A stretch of 7,359 bases of DNA. Origin: Anaerolinea thermophila (lineage in GTDB: Bacteria; Chloroflexota; Anaerolineae; Anaerolineales; Villigracilaceae). Location of the stretch: the NCBI GenBank assembly GCA_022729775.1, contig DZBA01000165.1, positions 1 through 7,359 of the forward strand, given 5' to 3'. The notes beneath the pieces were generated by a model, which was not told the DNA's origin, did no database searches, and was given only the letters and a program-made list of their open reading frames with translations. The translations under genes were made by a program, and so were the position numbers. This document shows positions 1-4,828 of this stretch, in pieces; position 1 is the stretch's first letter, and each line of letters begins with the position of its first letter.

Positions 1-41
1 CCGTATCCCGAACCGCCGATGATGGATACAGTAGTAGTCAA
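1..41 (-). CDS. argC: N-terminus of N-acetyl-gamma-glutamyl-phosphate / LysW-aminoadipate semialdehyde reductase (partial)
   Basis: Only the first 14 codons are present; the gene runs off the left edge. From a TTG start at 41 it reads MTTTVSIIGGSGYG, with the glycine-rich GGSGYG turn of the NAD(P)-binding Rossmann fold that opens ArgC and LysY proteins. This family reduces an acyl-phosphate (N-acetylglutamyl phosphate, or the LysW-bound glutamyl or aminoadipyl phosphate) to the semialdehyde. The TTG start is chosen because a strong ribosome binding site sits just upstream and no ATG is available in the 29-base gap after the preceding ligase gene. Lying directly behind lysW and a LysX-type ligase, a LysY-like enzyme acting on a LysW-linked substrate is more likely than a classical acetyl-pathway ArgC. 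The choice cannot be made from 14 residues. Confidence 0.8.
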   Translation of the reverse strand, partial: MTTTVSIIGGSGY

Positions 42-44
42 AAT

Positions 45-53
45 ATCTCCTTT
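45..53 (-). promoter_or_regulatory. Ribosome binding site for the TTG-started argC/lysY
   Basis: The minus strand reads AAAGGAGAT, a near-perfect Shine-Dalgarno, ending a few bases before TTG at 41-39. It decides the non-ATG start of the partial reductase gene. Confidence 0.8.
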
Positions 54-69
54 GGTTTGGTAAACATGT

Positions 70-942
70 CTACTTTTGCACTTTCTCTTTTGCCACATTC
101 ACCACGTAATCTACAATCTCGCCCGCGATGTCAATACCGCTGACAGGCTGCATGGTGTGGAATTCCATTGTGTGGTTGATTTCGTTGACGAGATATCCGC
201 GCTCGGGGTGTTCGATTAAATCCACCGCGAGGACTCCCCCACCAACGGATTTGGTCGCGCGCAGGCACAGGTCTTCGATTTCGGGCGTGATGGGACACAA
301 CTCGCCTTCGCCGCCGCGCGCGGTGTTCGTAATCCAATGCTCGGATTTGCGATACATCGCGGTCAGCACTTTGCCGCCAATTACAATCGCGCGGATGTCG
401 CGTCCAGGCTTCTTGATGTATTCCTGAATGTAAAACACCGAATGCTGCACCGACCCCAGCGTGGACTTGTGCTCAAGCACCGCTTCCGCCGCGTCACGGT
501 CATTGACCTTCGCCAGCAGCCGTCCCCACGAACCGACCACGGGTTTCAACACAACGGGATAGCCAAATGCTTCGATGGCTTCGAGCGCGGCTTCGGGTGT
601 GAAGGCTGCCATGTTGCGCGGCTGCGGAACTCCGTCACGCGCAAGCGCGGCGCTGGTCATTAACTTATCGCCGCAGATTTCCGCCACGGTTGCGGTGTTC
701 ACGGTCGGCACGCCAAATGAATTGAGCAGGCGCAGCGCATACAATCCGCTGTTGTAGCTGATACTTCTTTCAAGCACCGCATCGTATTGCTGCCACTGTT
801 CGGGCTTGTCCAAATCGAAATGAATCGCGCGGTCATCGAGGCGGTCATAATCAATGCCGCGTTTTTCCATCGCGCTGAAAATCCATTTTTCTTCCACGCG
901 CACACGGGAATAAAGGACGCCTATTTTTAATCGTTGCTGCAT
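70..942 (-). CDS. argX: LysX/ArgX-family LysW-dependent amino acid ligase, second copy (probable glutamate-LysW ligase)
   Basis: A 290-residue ATP-grasp ligase of the LysX/ArgX/RimK group, cytoplasmic. The family joins the alpha-amino group of glutamate or alpha-aminoadipate to the C-terminal glutamate of LysW using ATP. Visible motifs are GDKLMTS (91-97), KPVVGSWGR (133-141), FYIQEY (170-175), PGRDIRAIVIG (179-189), WITNTARGG (203-211) and the metal/ATP-binding NEINHTMEF (253-261). It lies directly after lysW and before argC/lysY, in the block with argG and argH, so glutamate (arginine route, ArgX) is the favoured substrate. The segment after NHTMEF reads HTMQPVSGIDI, unlike the RNSITTTGVNI of the other copy, which matches Thermus LysX much better as I recall that sequence. 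The N-terminus is about ten residues longer than the paralogue, mostly in an insertion around residues 40-52. The start at 942 has GGAGA at 948-952. Family membership is firm; substrate is inferred. Confidence 0.85.
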   Translation of the reverse strand: MQQRLKIGVLYSRVRVEEKWIFSAMEKRGIDYDRLDDRAIHFDLDKPEQWQQYDAVLERSISYNSGLYALRLLNSFGVPTVNTATVAEICGDKLMTSAALARDGVPQPRNMAAFTPEAALEAIEAFGYPVVLKPVVGSWGRLLAKVNDRDAAEAVLEHKSTLGSVQHSVFYIQEYIKKPGRDIRAIVIGGKVLTAMYRKSEHWITNTARGGEGELCPITPEIEDLCLRATKSVGGGVLAVDLIEHPERGYLVNEINHTMEFHTMQPVSGIDIAGEIVDYVVNVAKEKVQK

Positions 943-958
943 AATAATCTCCGTGGCG

Positions 959-1000
959 CGTGGTACGTGGGGACGTTATGCCCGCAGCCCACGTACCACG
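959..1000. repeat. 13-bp perfect inverted repeat between lysW and the second ligase
   Basis: The arms CGTGGTACGTGGG (959-971) and CCCACGTACCACG (988-1000) are perfectly complementary around a 16-base loop. The hairpin fills most of the 68-base gap between the lysW stop (1011) and the ligase start (942). There is no T-run after it on the minus strand, so it is not a typical intrinsic terminator. It could protect the lysW message from 3' decay, weaken read-through, or be a dispersed repeat. The ACGTGG words recur in the hairpin at 6818-6846. Confidence 0.85.
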
Positions 1001-1010
1001 TGCTGCGTAT

Positions 1011-1181
1011 TTATTCACCCCAATCTTCCTGTTCCATGGGCGCGAGCTGGACGGCGGCGGGGTCAACAGATGTAACTTCGAGGTCAACGCCGCAATCAGA
1101 GCAAACGATGATTTCACCGACTTCGGTGCCTTCGGTCAGGTTGACTTCGGCTTCACATTCAGGGCAGGTAACGGTAGACAT
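1011..1181 (-). CDS. lysW: Amino-group carrier protein LysW
   Basis: This 56-residue ORF begins MSTVTCPECEAEVNL and ends in EDWGE. LysW carries alpha-aminoadipate (and in some organisms glutamate) on the side-chain carboxylate of its C-terminal Glu while the later lysine/arginine enzymes work on it. The C-terminal EDWGE is the family hallmark and carries the attachment Glu (residue 56). The N-terminal half has the zinc-ribbon pairs CPEC (6-9) and CSDC (27-30). The protein is very acidic, as expected for a carrier that docks to basic patches on its enzymes. The start is supported by AGGAGA at 1190-1195. It lies between argH and a LysX-family ligase, and it is the only lysW in the window, so it may serve both ligases. 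Identification is close to certain. Confidence 0.96.
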   Translation of the reverse strand: MSTVTCPECEAEVNLTEGTEVGEIIVCSDCGVDLEVTSVDPAAVQLAPMEQEDWGE

Positions 1182-1205
1182 GGTATTTTTCTCCTATTTT
1201 TGGAT

Positions 1206-1227
1206 TCCAAAGTCTCCAGACTTTGGA
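1206..1227. repeat. 9-bp stem-loop directly after the argH stop
   Basis: The arms TCCAAAGTC (1206-1214) and GACTTTGGA (1219-1227) pair perfectly around a 4-base loop. The element abuts the argH stop codon (1228-1230) and sits upstream of the lysW ribosome binding site. There is no T-tract downstream on the minus strand, so a terminator role is not supported; a processing or stability element between argH and lysW is possible. Confidence 0.8.
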
Positions 1228-2607
1228 CTATGATTTTTCAAACGACAGGAGTCGTTTGACTCCGTCTAATTGCAGTTTTACAGATTCAGGACTCGTCCCG
1301 CCAATAGCGTTTCTGCGTTTAATAGATTCCATCGGGTCGAACACTTGATATACATCCGCTTCAAACGCGGGACAAAGCGCTTGATACTCCGCGAGGGACA
1401 TTTGCTCCATCCCGATTTTCTTTTCAATTGCGGCGCGGACGGCTTTGCCTGCGATGGCGTGCGTCTCGCGGAACGGGATTCCCTTGCCGACGAGATAATC
1501 CGCGAGGTCGGTTGCCATCATGGTCGAGTCAATTGCCGCGCGCATTCGCTCAGGCTTGGGGGTGATGGTGGAAATCGCGCCCGCGATGACAGGCAACATC
1601 ACCAGCAGCGTATCGGTCGCGGCGAACACGGGCGCTTTGTCTTCCTGCAAATCTTTATCGTACGTGGAGGGCAGACCTTTGAGCGTGGCGAGCAGCCCCG
1701 TGAGCATTCCCAACAACGTGCCAGCCTTTCCGCGCGTCAGTTCAAACATATCGGGATTTTTCTTTTGCTGCATGAGGCTCGAACCAGTGGAGTATGCGTC
1801 AGAGAGTTCGAAGAAACCAAACTCCGCGCTGGTGTATAAGACCAACTGCTCGGACAGTTTGCTCAGGTGGATTCCAATCATCGTCGCGCAGAATAAAAAC
1901 TCGGCGGCGAAGTCGCGGTCAGATACCGCGTCGAGGCTGTTGGGCGCGGCTTGCTCAAACCCAAGCGACTCAGCCAGCGCGGCGCGATTCACATCCACGG
2001 GAGTTCCTGCTAACGCGCCGCAACCTAATGGAAGAATAGAAACGCGCGCGGTTAAATCTTTGAGGCGGGCGCGGTCACGCTGCAGCGGATGAAAATGACT
2101 CAGCCACCAATGCGCGAGCAGAATCGGCTGGGCGCGCTGCAAGTGGGTGTAGCCGGGCATGATGGTCTCGCCCGCTTTTTCCGCCTGCTCGATTAATGCA
2201 GATTGCACTTTCATCAGCGCAGAATCCAATTGCGGAATCGCGCTTAACATCCACAAACGAAAATCAGTTGCTACTTGGTCATTGCGACTTCTGCCTGTGT
2301 GCAGTTTGCCTGCGGGCGCGCCGATGAGTTCGGTCAGTCTGCGCTCGACTGCGGTGTGAATATCCTCATCAGACGGGACGAAGATAAACTCGCCCGAAGA
2401 GAATTCCTGCTTAACAAGATTCAATCCGTGGACGATGGCGTCGCGTTCCGCGTCCGAGAGAATGCCCGCGCCGTGTAATCCATTCGCCCACGCGAGACTC
2501 CCCTCCACATCCTGAAGCGCCATGCGCTGGTCAACTGGCAGGGATGAGTTCAACATCCACGCCATGTCATCTACTTTTTGTGAAAAGCGTCCGCCCCAAA
2601 GGGTCAT
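1228..2607 (-). CDS. argH: Argininosuccinate lyase
   Basis: A 459-residue protein of the fumarase/aspartase superfamily, the usual length for ArgH. It cleaves argininosuccinate to arginine and fumarate, the last step of arginine synthesis, as a cytoplasmic homotetramer. The N-terminal MTLWGGRF is typical of ArgH. Further motifs are TGRSRNDQVATD (104-115), the THLQRAQP segment with the catalytic His region (154-161), and the signature loop GSSLMQQKKNPD (275-286) with the catalytic Ser. In that loop the usual MPQKKNPD has become MQQKKNPD: Pro is replaced by Gln through codon CAG at the first position after Met. The ORF stays open upstream to 2640, but those codons lie in a repeat array. The ATG at 2607 has GGAGGT at 2611-2616 and gives the normal N-terminus. 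It follows argG across a repeat-filled gap of about 100 bases. Confidence 0.96.
   Translation of the reverse strand: MTLWGGRFSQKVDDMAWMLNSSLPVDQRMALQDVEGSLAWANGLHGAGILSDAERDAIVHGLNLVKQEFSSGEFIFVPSDEDIHTAVERRLTELIGAPAGKLHTGRSRNDQVATDFRLWMLSAIPQLDSALMKVQSALIEQAEKAGETIMPGYTHLQRAQPILLAHWWLSHFHPLQRDRARLKDLTARVSILPLGCGALAGTPVDVNRAALAESLGFEQAAPNSLDAVSDRDFAAEFLFCATMIGIHLSKLSEQLVLYTSAEFGFFELSDAYSTGSSLMQQKKNPDMFELTRGKAGTLLGMLTGLLATLKGLPSTYDKDLQEDKAPVFAATDTLLVMLPVIAGAISTITPKPERMRAAIDSTMMATDLADYLVGKGIPFRETHAIAGKAVRAAIEKKIGMEQMSLAEYQALCPAFEADVYQVFDPMESIKRRNAIGGTSPESVKLQLDGVKRLLSFEKS
1238..1263. repeat. Overlapping alternative hairpins in the 3' end of argH
   Basis: The arms TCAAACGAC (1238-1246) and GTCGTTTGA (1251-1259) form a perfect 9-bp stem with a 4-base loop. 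A second stem, GGAGTC (1248-1253) with GACTCC (1258-1263), also has a 4-base loop and uses some of the same bases, so only one can form at a time. Both lie in the last dozen codons of argH, next to the separate hairpin at 1206-1227. Confidence 0.65.
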
Positions 2608-2610
2608 AGA

Positions 2611-2616
2611 ACCTCC
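2611..2616 (-). promoter_or_regulatory. Ribosome binding site that fixes the argH start
   Basis: GGAGGT on the minus strand, ending three bases before ATG at 2607. It supports the 459-residue ArgH over an 11-codon upstream extension that would consist of translated repeat. Confidence 0.75.
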
Positions 2617-2618
2617 AA

Positions 2619-2703
2619 GTAAACAGGTAAACAAGTACACAAGCAGACAAGCGCAGCGCCTACATGTTTTCCTGTATACCTGTTTACGTGTGTACTTGTA
2701 TCC
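2619..2703. repeat. Array of degenerate 8-bp units in inverted arms (argG-argH gap)
   Basis: The gap between argG and argH is filled with an 8-bp periodic sequence. The left arm has four units of consensus GTANACAN (starting 2619, 2627, 2635, 2643). The right arm has six units of its reverse complement NTGTNTAC (starting 2656, 2664, 2672, 2680, 2688, 2696, with some mismatches). A GC-rich spacer lies around 2651-2660. Positions 4 and 8 of each unit vary while the others are largely held, so the arms can fold on each other with mismatches mainly at the variable positions. The same family occurs at 5688-5791. The array ends three bases from the argG stop. Confidence 0.85.
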
Positions 2704-2706
2704 ATG

Positions 2707-3978
2707 CTAATCCCTTTTGAATTTTGAATAATCAGGCTTCGACATTTCCAAACCTGAAACGGGCAGACCGTTCATCGCGCGGACTTTCATGCTCAGTCCG
2801 AATAGGCGGATGAAGCCCTCCGCGTGACTCTGGTCGTACACATCTTCCTGACCGAAGGTGGCGAAATCTTCGCGGTACAGGCTGAACGGCGATTTACGTC
2901 CCGCGCTGATGATGTTGCCCTTGTAGAGTTTGAGGCGCACGGTTCCAGTGACGGGTCCCTGCGTGGCGTTGACAAATGCGTCGAGCGCTTCGCGCAGCGG
3001 GGTGAACCATAAACCGTTGTAAGTGAGTTCCGCATATTTCACGGCGACCACTTGTTTGTAATGCAGCGTTTCGCGGTCGAGGATGAGCGACTCGAGTTCA
3101 CGGTGGGCGTAGAGCAGAATCGCGCCGCCGGGCGTTTCATACACGCCATGTGACTTCATCCCCACGAGGCGATTCTCCACGAGGTCAACGCGACCAATGC
3201 CGTGATTGCCGCCAATTGCATTGAGCGTGGAGACAATCTTCGCGGGCGAAAGTTTTTCGCCGTTGACCGCAACAGGCTCGCCGCTTTCAAATTCAATTTC
3301 CACATACTCGGCTTCGTCGGGCGCGTTCTCAGGCGAGGTGGACATCTGGTACATGATTTCTTCAGGCTCGTTCCACGGGTCTTCGAGCAAGCCGCCTTCG
3401 TGCGACAAGTGCCAGAGATTCGAGTCACGGCTGTAAATGGATTTGATGGTCGCGGTCACGGGGACGTTGTGTTTTTCCGCGTAGGCGATGGCGTCTTCGC
3501 GCGAGCGGATTTCCCATTCGCGCCACGGGGCGATGACCTTCAAGCGCGGGTCGAGCGCCATGACGGTCAGTTCAAAACGCACCTGGTCGTTGCCCTTGCC
3601 GGTCGCGCCGTGCGCGATGGCATCCGCGCCTGTTTCGTGCGCCACATCCACCAGATGTTTGGCGATTTGCGGGCGCGCGACGGAAGTTCCGAGCAGGTAC
3701 TTGTGTTCATAGACCGCGCCTGCTTTCAGCATGGGGAAGAGATATTCCGCCGCGAATTCTTCCTTCATGTCGTGCATGACGAATTGATTCGCGCCGCTCT
3801 TGATGGCTTTCTGTTCGAGCGCGGCTAAATCTTCGTCGCCCTGTCCCACATCCGCGCAAAAGCAGACCACTTCACAGCCGTAGTTTTCCTTCAACCACGG
3901 AACAATCACCGATGTATCCAGTCCGCCCGAATAGGCGAGGACAACTTTCTTCACTTGCGGTTTTGGTTTTGATTTCAT
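2707..3978 (-). CDS. argG: Argininosuccinate synthase
   Basis: A 423-residue protein that condenses citrulline and aspartate with ATP to argininosuccinate, AMP and pyrophosphate in the cytoplasm. The N-terminal nucleotide-binding domain carries the PP-loop SGGLDTS (17-23). Substrate-site segments include YEHKYLLGTSVARP (90-103) and GATGKGNDQVRFE (124-136); the synthetase domain follows. Length is slightly above the roughly 400 residues usual for bacterial ArgG, with a short Lys-rich N-terminal tail before the PP-loop. The ATG at 3978 follows AAGGAG (3983-3988). Upstream lies its own promoter with a leader ORF and an intrinsic terminator, so it probably heads the arginine block and is under attenuation control. 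It is followed by argH across an 8-bp repeat array. Confidence 0.97.
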   Translation of the reverse strand: MKSKPKPQVKKVVLAYSGGLDTSVIVPWLKENYGCEVVCFCADVGQGDEDLAALEQKAIKSGANQFVMHDMKEEFAAEYLFPMLKAGAVYEHKYLLGTSVARPQIAKHLVDVAHETGADAIAHGATGKGNDQVRFELTVMALDPRLKVIAPWREWEIRSREDAIAYAEKHNVPVTATIKSIYSRDSNLWHLSHEGGLLEDPWNEPEEIMYQMSTSPENAPDEAEYVEIEFESGEPVAVNGEKLSPAKIVSTLNAIGGNHGIGRVDLVENRLVGMKSHGVYETPGGAILLYAHRELESLILDRETLHYKQVVAVKYAELTYNGLWFTPLREALDAFVNATQGPVTGTVRLKLYKGNIISAGRKSPFSLYREDFATFGQEDVYDQSHAEGFIRLFGLSMKVRAMNGLPVSGLEMSKPDYSKFKRD

Positions 3979-3990
3979 GATTCTCCTTGA

Positions 3991-4016
3991 GTAACGCAGG
4001 CTTAAGCCTGCGTTAC
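3991..4016. repeat. 26-bp perfect palindrome upstream of argG
   Basis: The arms GTAACGCAGGCTT and AAGCCTGCGTTAC meet with no spacer, giving a perfect 26-bp palindrome. It lies between the T-run of the leader terminator and the argG ribosome binding site. In RNA it would form a strong hairpin with a tight loop just 5' of the Shine-Dalgarno, so it could affect translation or stability. A dispersed short repeat or a dimeric-protein operator are alternatives. Confidence 0.9.
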
Positions 4017-4020
4017 AAGT

Positions 4021-4057
4021 AAAAATAAAAACAGCCCTCCGAGAAGGAAGGCTGTTT
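4021..4057 (-). terminator. Intrinsic terminator in the argG leader (attenuator)
   Basis: On the minus strand AAACAGCCTTCC (4057-4046) pairs with GGAGGGCTGTTT (4040-4029) around a 5-base loop, a 12-bp stem with a single T-G pair. The stem runs into the T-rich tract TTTTTATTTTT ending at 4021. The orientation fits only minus-strand transcription. It stands between the argG promoter and argG itself, so it would stop argG transcription unless prevented. This is the expected position for an attenuator. Confidence 0.9.
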
Positions 4058-4127
4058 GTGTGGACTATGCGCGTTTATGCACGCTCGCGCTTATCTTGTC
4101 ATCCAAACAAAAAGAACCCGACCTTCT
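4042..4127 (-). promoter_or_regulatory. Candidate antiterminator pairing in the argG leader
   Basis: Two leader-ORF segments are complementary to the 5' side of the terminator in the correct nested order. AGAAGG (4127-4122) pairs with CCTTCT (4047-4042), and TGTTTG (4109-4104) pairs with CAAACA (4058-4053). Forming these would break the terminator stem. The first two segments are codons 19-21 and 25-27 of the leader ORF: free if a ribosome stalls at the Arg codons, covered if it reaches the stop. The pairing was found by eye and its stability was not computed. Confidence 0.5.
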
Positions 4128-4182
4128 GGGTGGGAGCAGGCTTGGGACGACGGGCGCGCGGGAACGACTTTGTGCTAAACAT
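4099..4182 (-). CDS. Probable arginine leader peptide upstream of argG (27 residues)
   Basis: ATG at 4182 opens a 27-codon ORF ending in TGA at 4099-4101. It begins MFSTKSFPRARRPKP and ends KVGFFLFG. Codons 9, 11 and 12 are Arg (CGC, CGT, CGT), so three of four consecutive codons are Arg. The ORF is followed by an intrinsic terminator and then argG, the layout of a ribosome-mediated attenuator. There is no Shine-Dalgarno; the ATG lies only 8 bases after a good -10 box, so the transcript would be leaderless or nearly so. Composition alone is not decisive: Phe (5) and Pro (4) are more frequent than Arg (3). The assignment rests on the Arg cluster, the terminator and the identity of the downstream gene. 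A nascent-peptide arrest mechanism is an alternative. Confidence 0.6.
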   Translation of the reverse strand: MFSTKSFPRARRPKPAPTQKVGFFLFG

Positions 4183-4190
4183 CGGGCAAA

Positions 4191-4218
4191 ATTCTACCCG
4201 AAAAACGACATGAGTCAA
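4191..4218 (-). promoter_or_regulatory. Sigma70-type promoter for the argG leader and operon
   Basis: On the minus strand TTGACT (4218-4213) and TAGAAT (4196-4191) are separated by 16 bases, close to the housekeeping consensus. The expected start of transcription, about 4184-4182, coincides with the ATG of the leader ORF. The promoter lies in the gap between hicB and argG. Confidence 0.75.
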
Positions 4219-4242
4219 TGATTTTGAAAAAGGAATTTCCTA

Positions 4243-4470
4243 CTATGCCGCGTCCGCTAGTTGATAAATGATGGGACGATATTTCGGCGCGGGAATAGGT
4301 TTCCCTTCCGCGTGTGCGGCTTCGAGCCAAACATTCTTCGCCATTAACGCCTGCATTAACGCTTCTTCAGGAGTTTCTCCAAAAGCGGAACAATGCGCCA
4401 GGTCGGGGATGTCGGCAATATAACCTTCATCTTCATCGCTGTAGAAAATATTAATGTGATAATCTTTCAT
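4243..4470 (-). CDS. hicB: HicB-family antitoxin
   Basis: A 75-residue protein of the HicB-type partial RNase H fold. The N-terminal strand-rich part (HINIFYSDEDEGYIADIPDL, residues 5-24) and the following CSAFGETPEEALMQAL are characteristic of the family. HicB antitoxins bind and neutralise HicA and often repress their own promoter. This protein is short and ends soon after the core fold (KPIPAPKY), with no visible C-terminal DNA-binding domain. Its ATG overlaps the hicA stop by 4 bases (ATGA), indicating translational coupling and supporting the pairing. The order toxin-antitoxin is usual for hicAB. Confidence 0.85.
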   Translation of the reverse strand: MKDYHINIFYSDEDEGYIADIPDLAHCSAFGETPEEALMQALMAKNVWLEAAHAEGKPIPAPKYRPIIYQLADAA

Positions 4471-4724
4471 CTTTCTTCCTCCAAACTCAAACTATACCGC
4501 TCAACCAAATCCATAAACTGGCGTATTTGATAAGGCTTGACCTGTCCCTTTACGTTTTGCAAATTGACAAGTTCTTTTACGCTTGTGTGAATAAAAATAT
4601 GATGACTGCCGCTCACTCTTGAAAGACGAAAACCAAAACCTTCAACCAATGCGACAAAATCATCGAAGGAAATATTTTTGGAGCCAGCAAGTATTTTTGC
4701 GAGGATTTTTTTGAGTTTAGCCAT
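4467..4724 (-). CDS. hicA: HicA-family toxin (mRNA interferase)
   Basis: An 85-residue protein of the HicA/YcfA fold, a small double-stranded-RNA-binding-like domain that cleaves mRNA when free of HicB. The expected segment FGFRLSRVSGSHHIF (30-44) carries the active-site His pair (41-42). It has a basic N-terminal extension (MAKLKKILAKILAGSKN) before the first helix, longer than the smallest HicA proteins. No Shine-Dalgarno precedes the ATG at 4724, but a perfect TATAAT lies 8 bases upstream, consistent with a leaderless message. It sits between the lysine-type ligase gene and the argG leader. It is probably an acquired module rather than a metabolic gene. Confidence 0.85.
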   Translation of the reverse strand: MAKLKKILAKILAGSKNISFDDFVALVEGFGFRLSRVSGSHHIFIHTSVKELVNLQNVKGQVKPYQIRQFMDLVERYSLSLEEER

Positions 4725-4732
4725 TGATGTTG

Positions 4733-4738
4733 ATTATA
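4733..4738 (-). promoter_or_regulatory. -10 box for hicAB, giving a probably leaderless transcript
   Basis: The minus strand reads TATAAT at 4738-4733, a perfect -10 consensus, 8 bases before the hicA ATG. The only -35 candidate I see is TTGTTA about 19 bases further upstream, which is weak. The -10-to-ATG distance equals that of the argG leader ORF. Confidence 0.6.
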
Positions 4739-4774
4739 CTACCCGCGCCCAACAGGGTAACAAGCCGTCCATTA

Positions 4775-4818
4775 AATGCAGAGCAAGGAATTTCATTCTG
4801 CATTCCTCACTCTGCATT
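4775..4818. repeat. Two-part hairpin downstream of the first lysX
   Basis: AATGCAGAG (4775-4783) pairs with CTCTGCATT (4810-4818), and inside it AGGAAT (4786-4791) pairs with ATTCCT (4802-4807), with CA opposite CA as an internal loop and a 10-base apical loop. It starts 10 bases after the lysX stop. Short TCTGCATT copies extend it as a direct repeat to about 4825. A T-run strong enough for an intrinsic terminator is lacking, but it may end or stabilise the lysine-block message before hicA. Confidence 0.75.
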
Positions 4819-4828
4819 CTGCATTGTC

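Noticed and set aside
2608..2640. Eleven-codon N-terminal extension of argH
   Set aside because: It lies in the repeat array and across the Shine-Dalgarno; MTLWGGRF is the normal ArgH start.
4058..4182. T-box or metabolite riboswitch in the argG leader
   Set aside because: The leader is short, mostly coding, and shows no T-box sequence or known aptamer core; a leader-peptide attenuator explains it better.
4219..4242. Intrinsic terminator after hicB (AGGAA/TTCCT then five T)
   Set aside because: The stem is only 5 bp with a one-base loop, which cannot form as drawn; a 3-bp alternative is too weak. The T-run alone is not enough.
4790..4828. Minisatellite of TCTGCATT units
   Set aside because: Only about three imperfect copies occur, partly explained by the hairpin arms, so it was noted within that repeat instead of separately.
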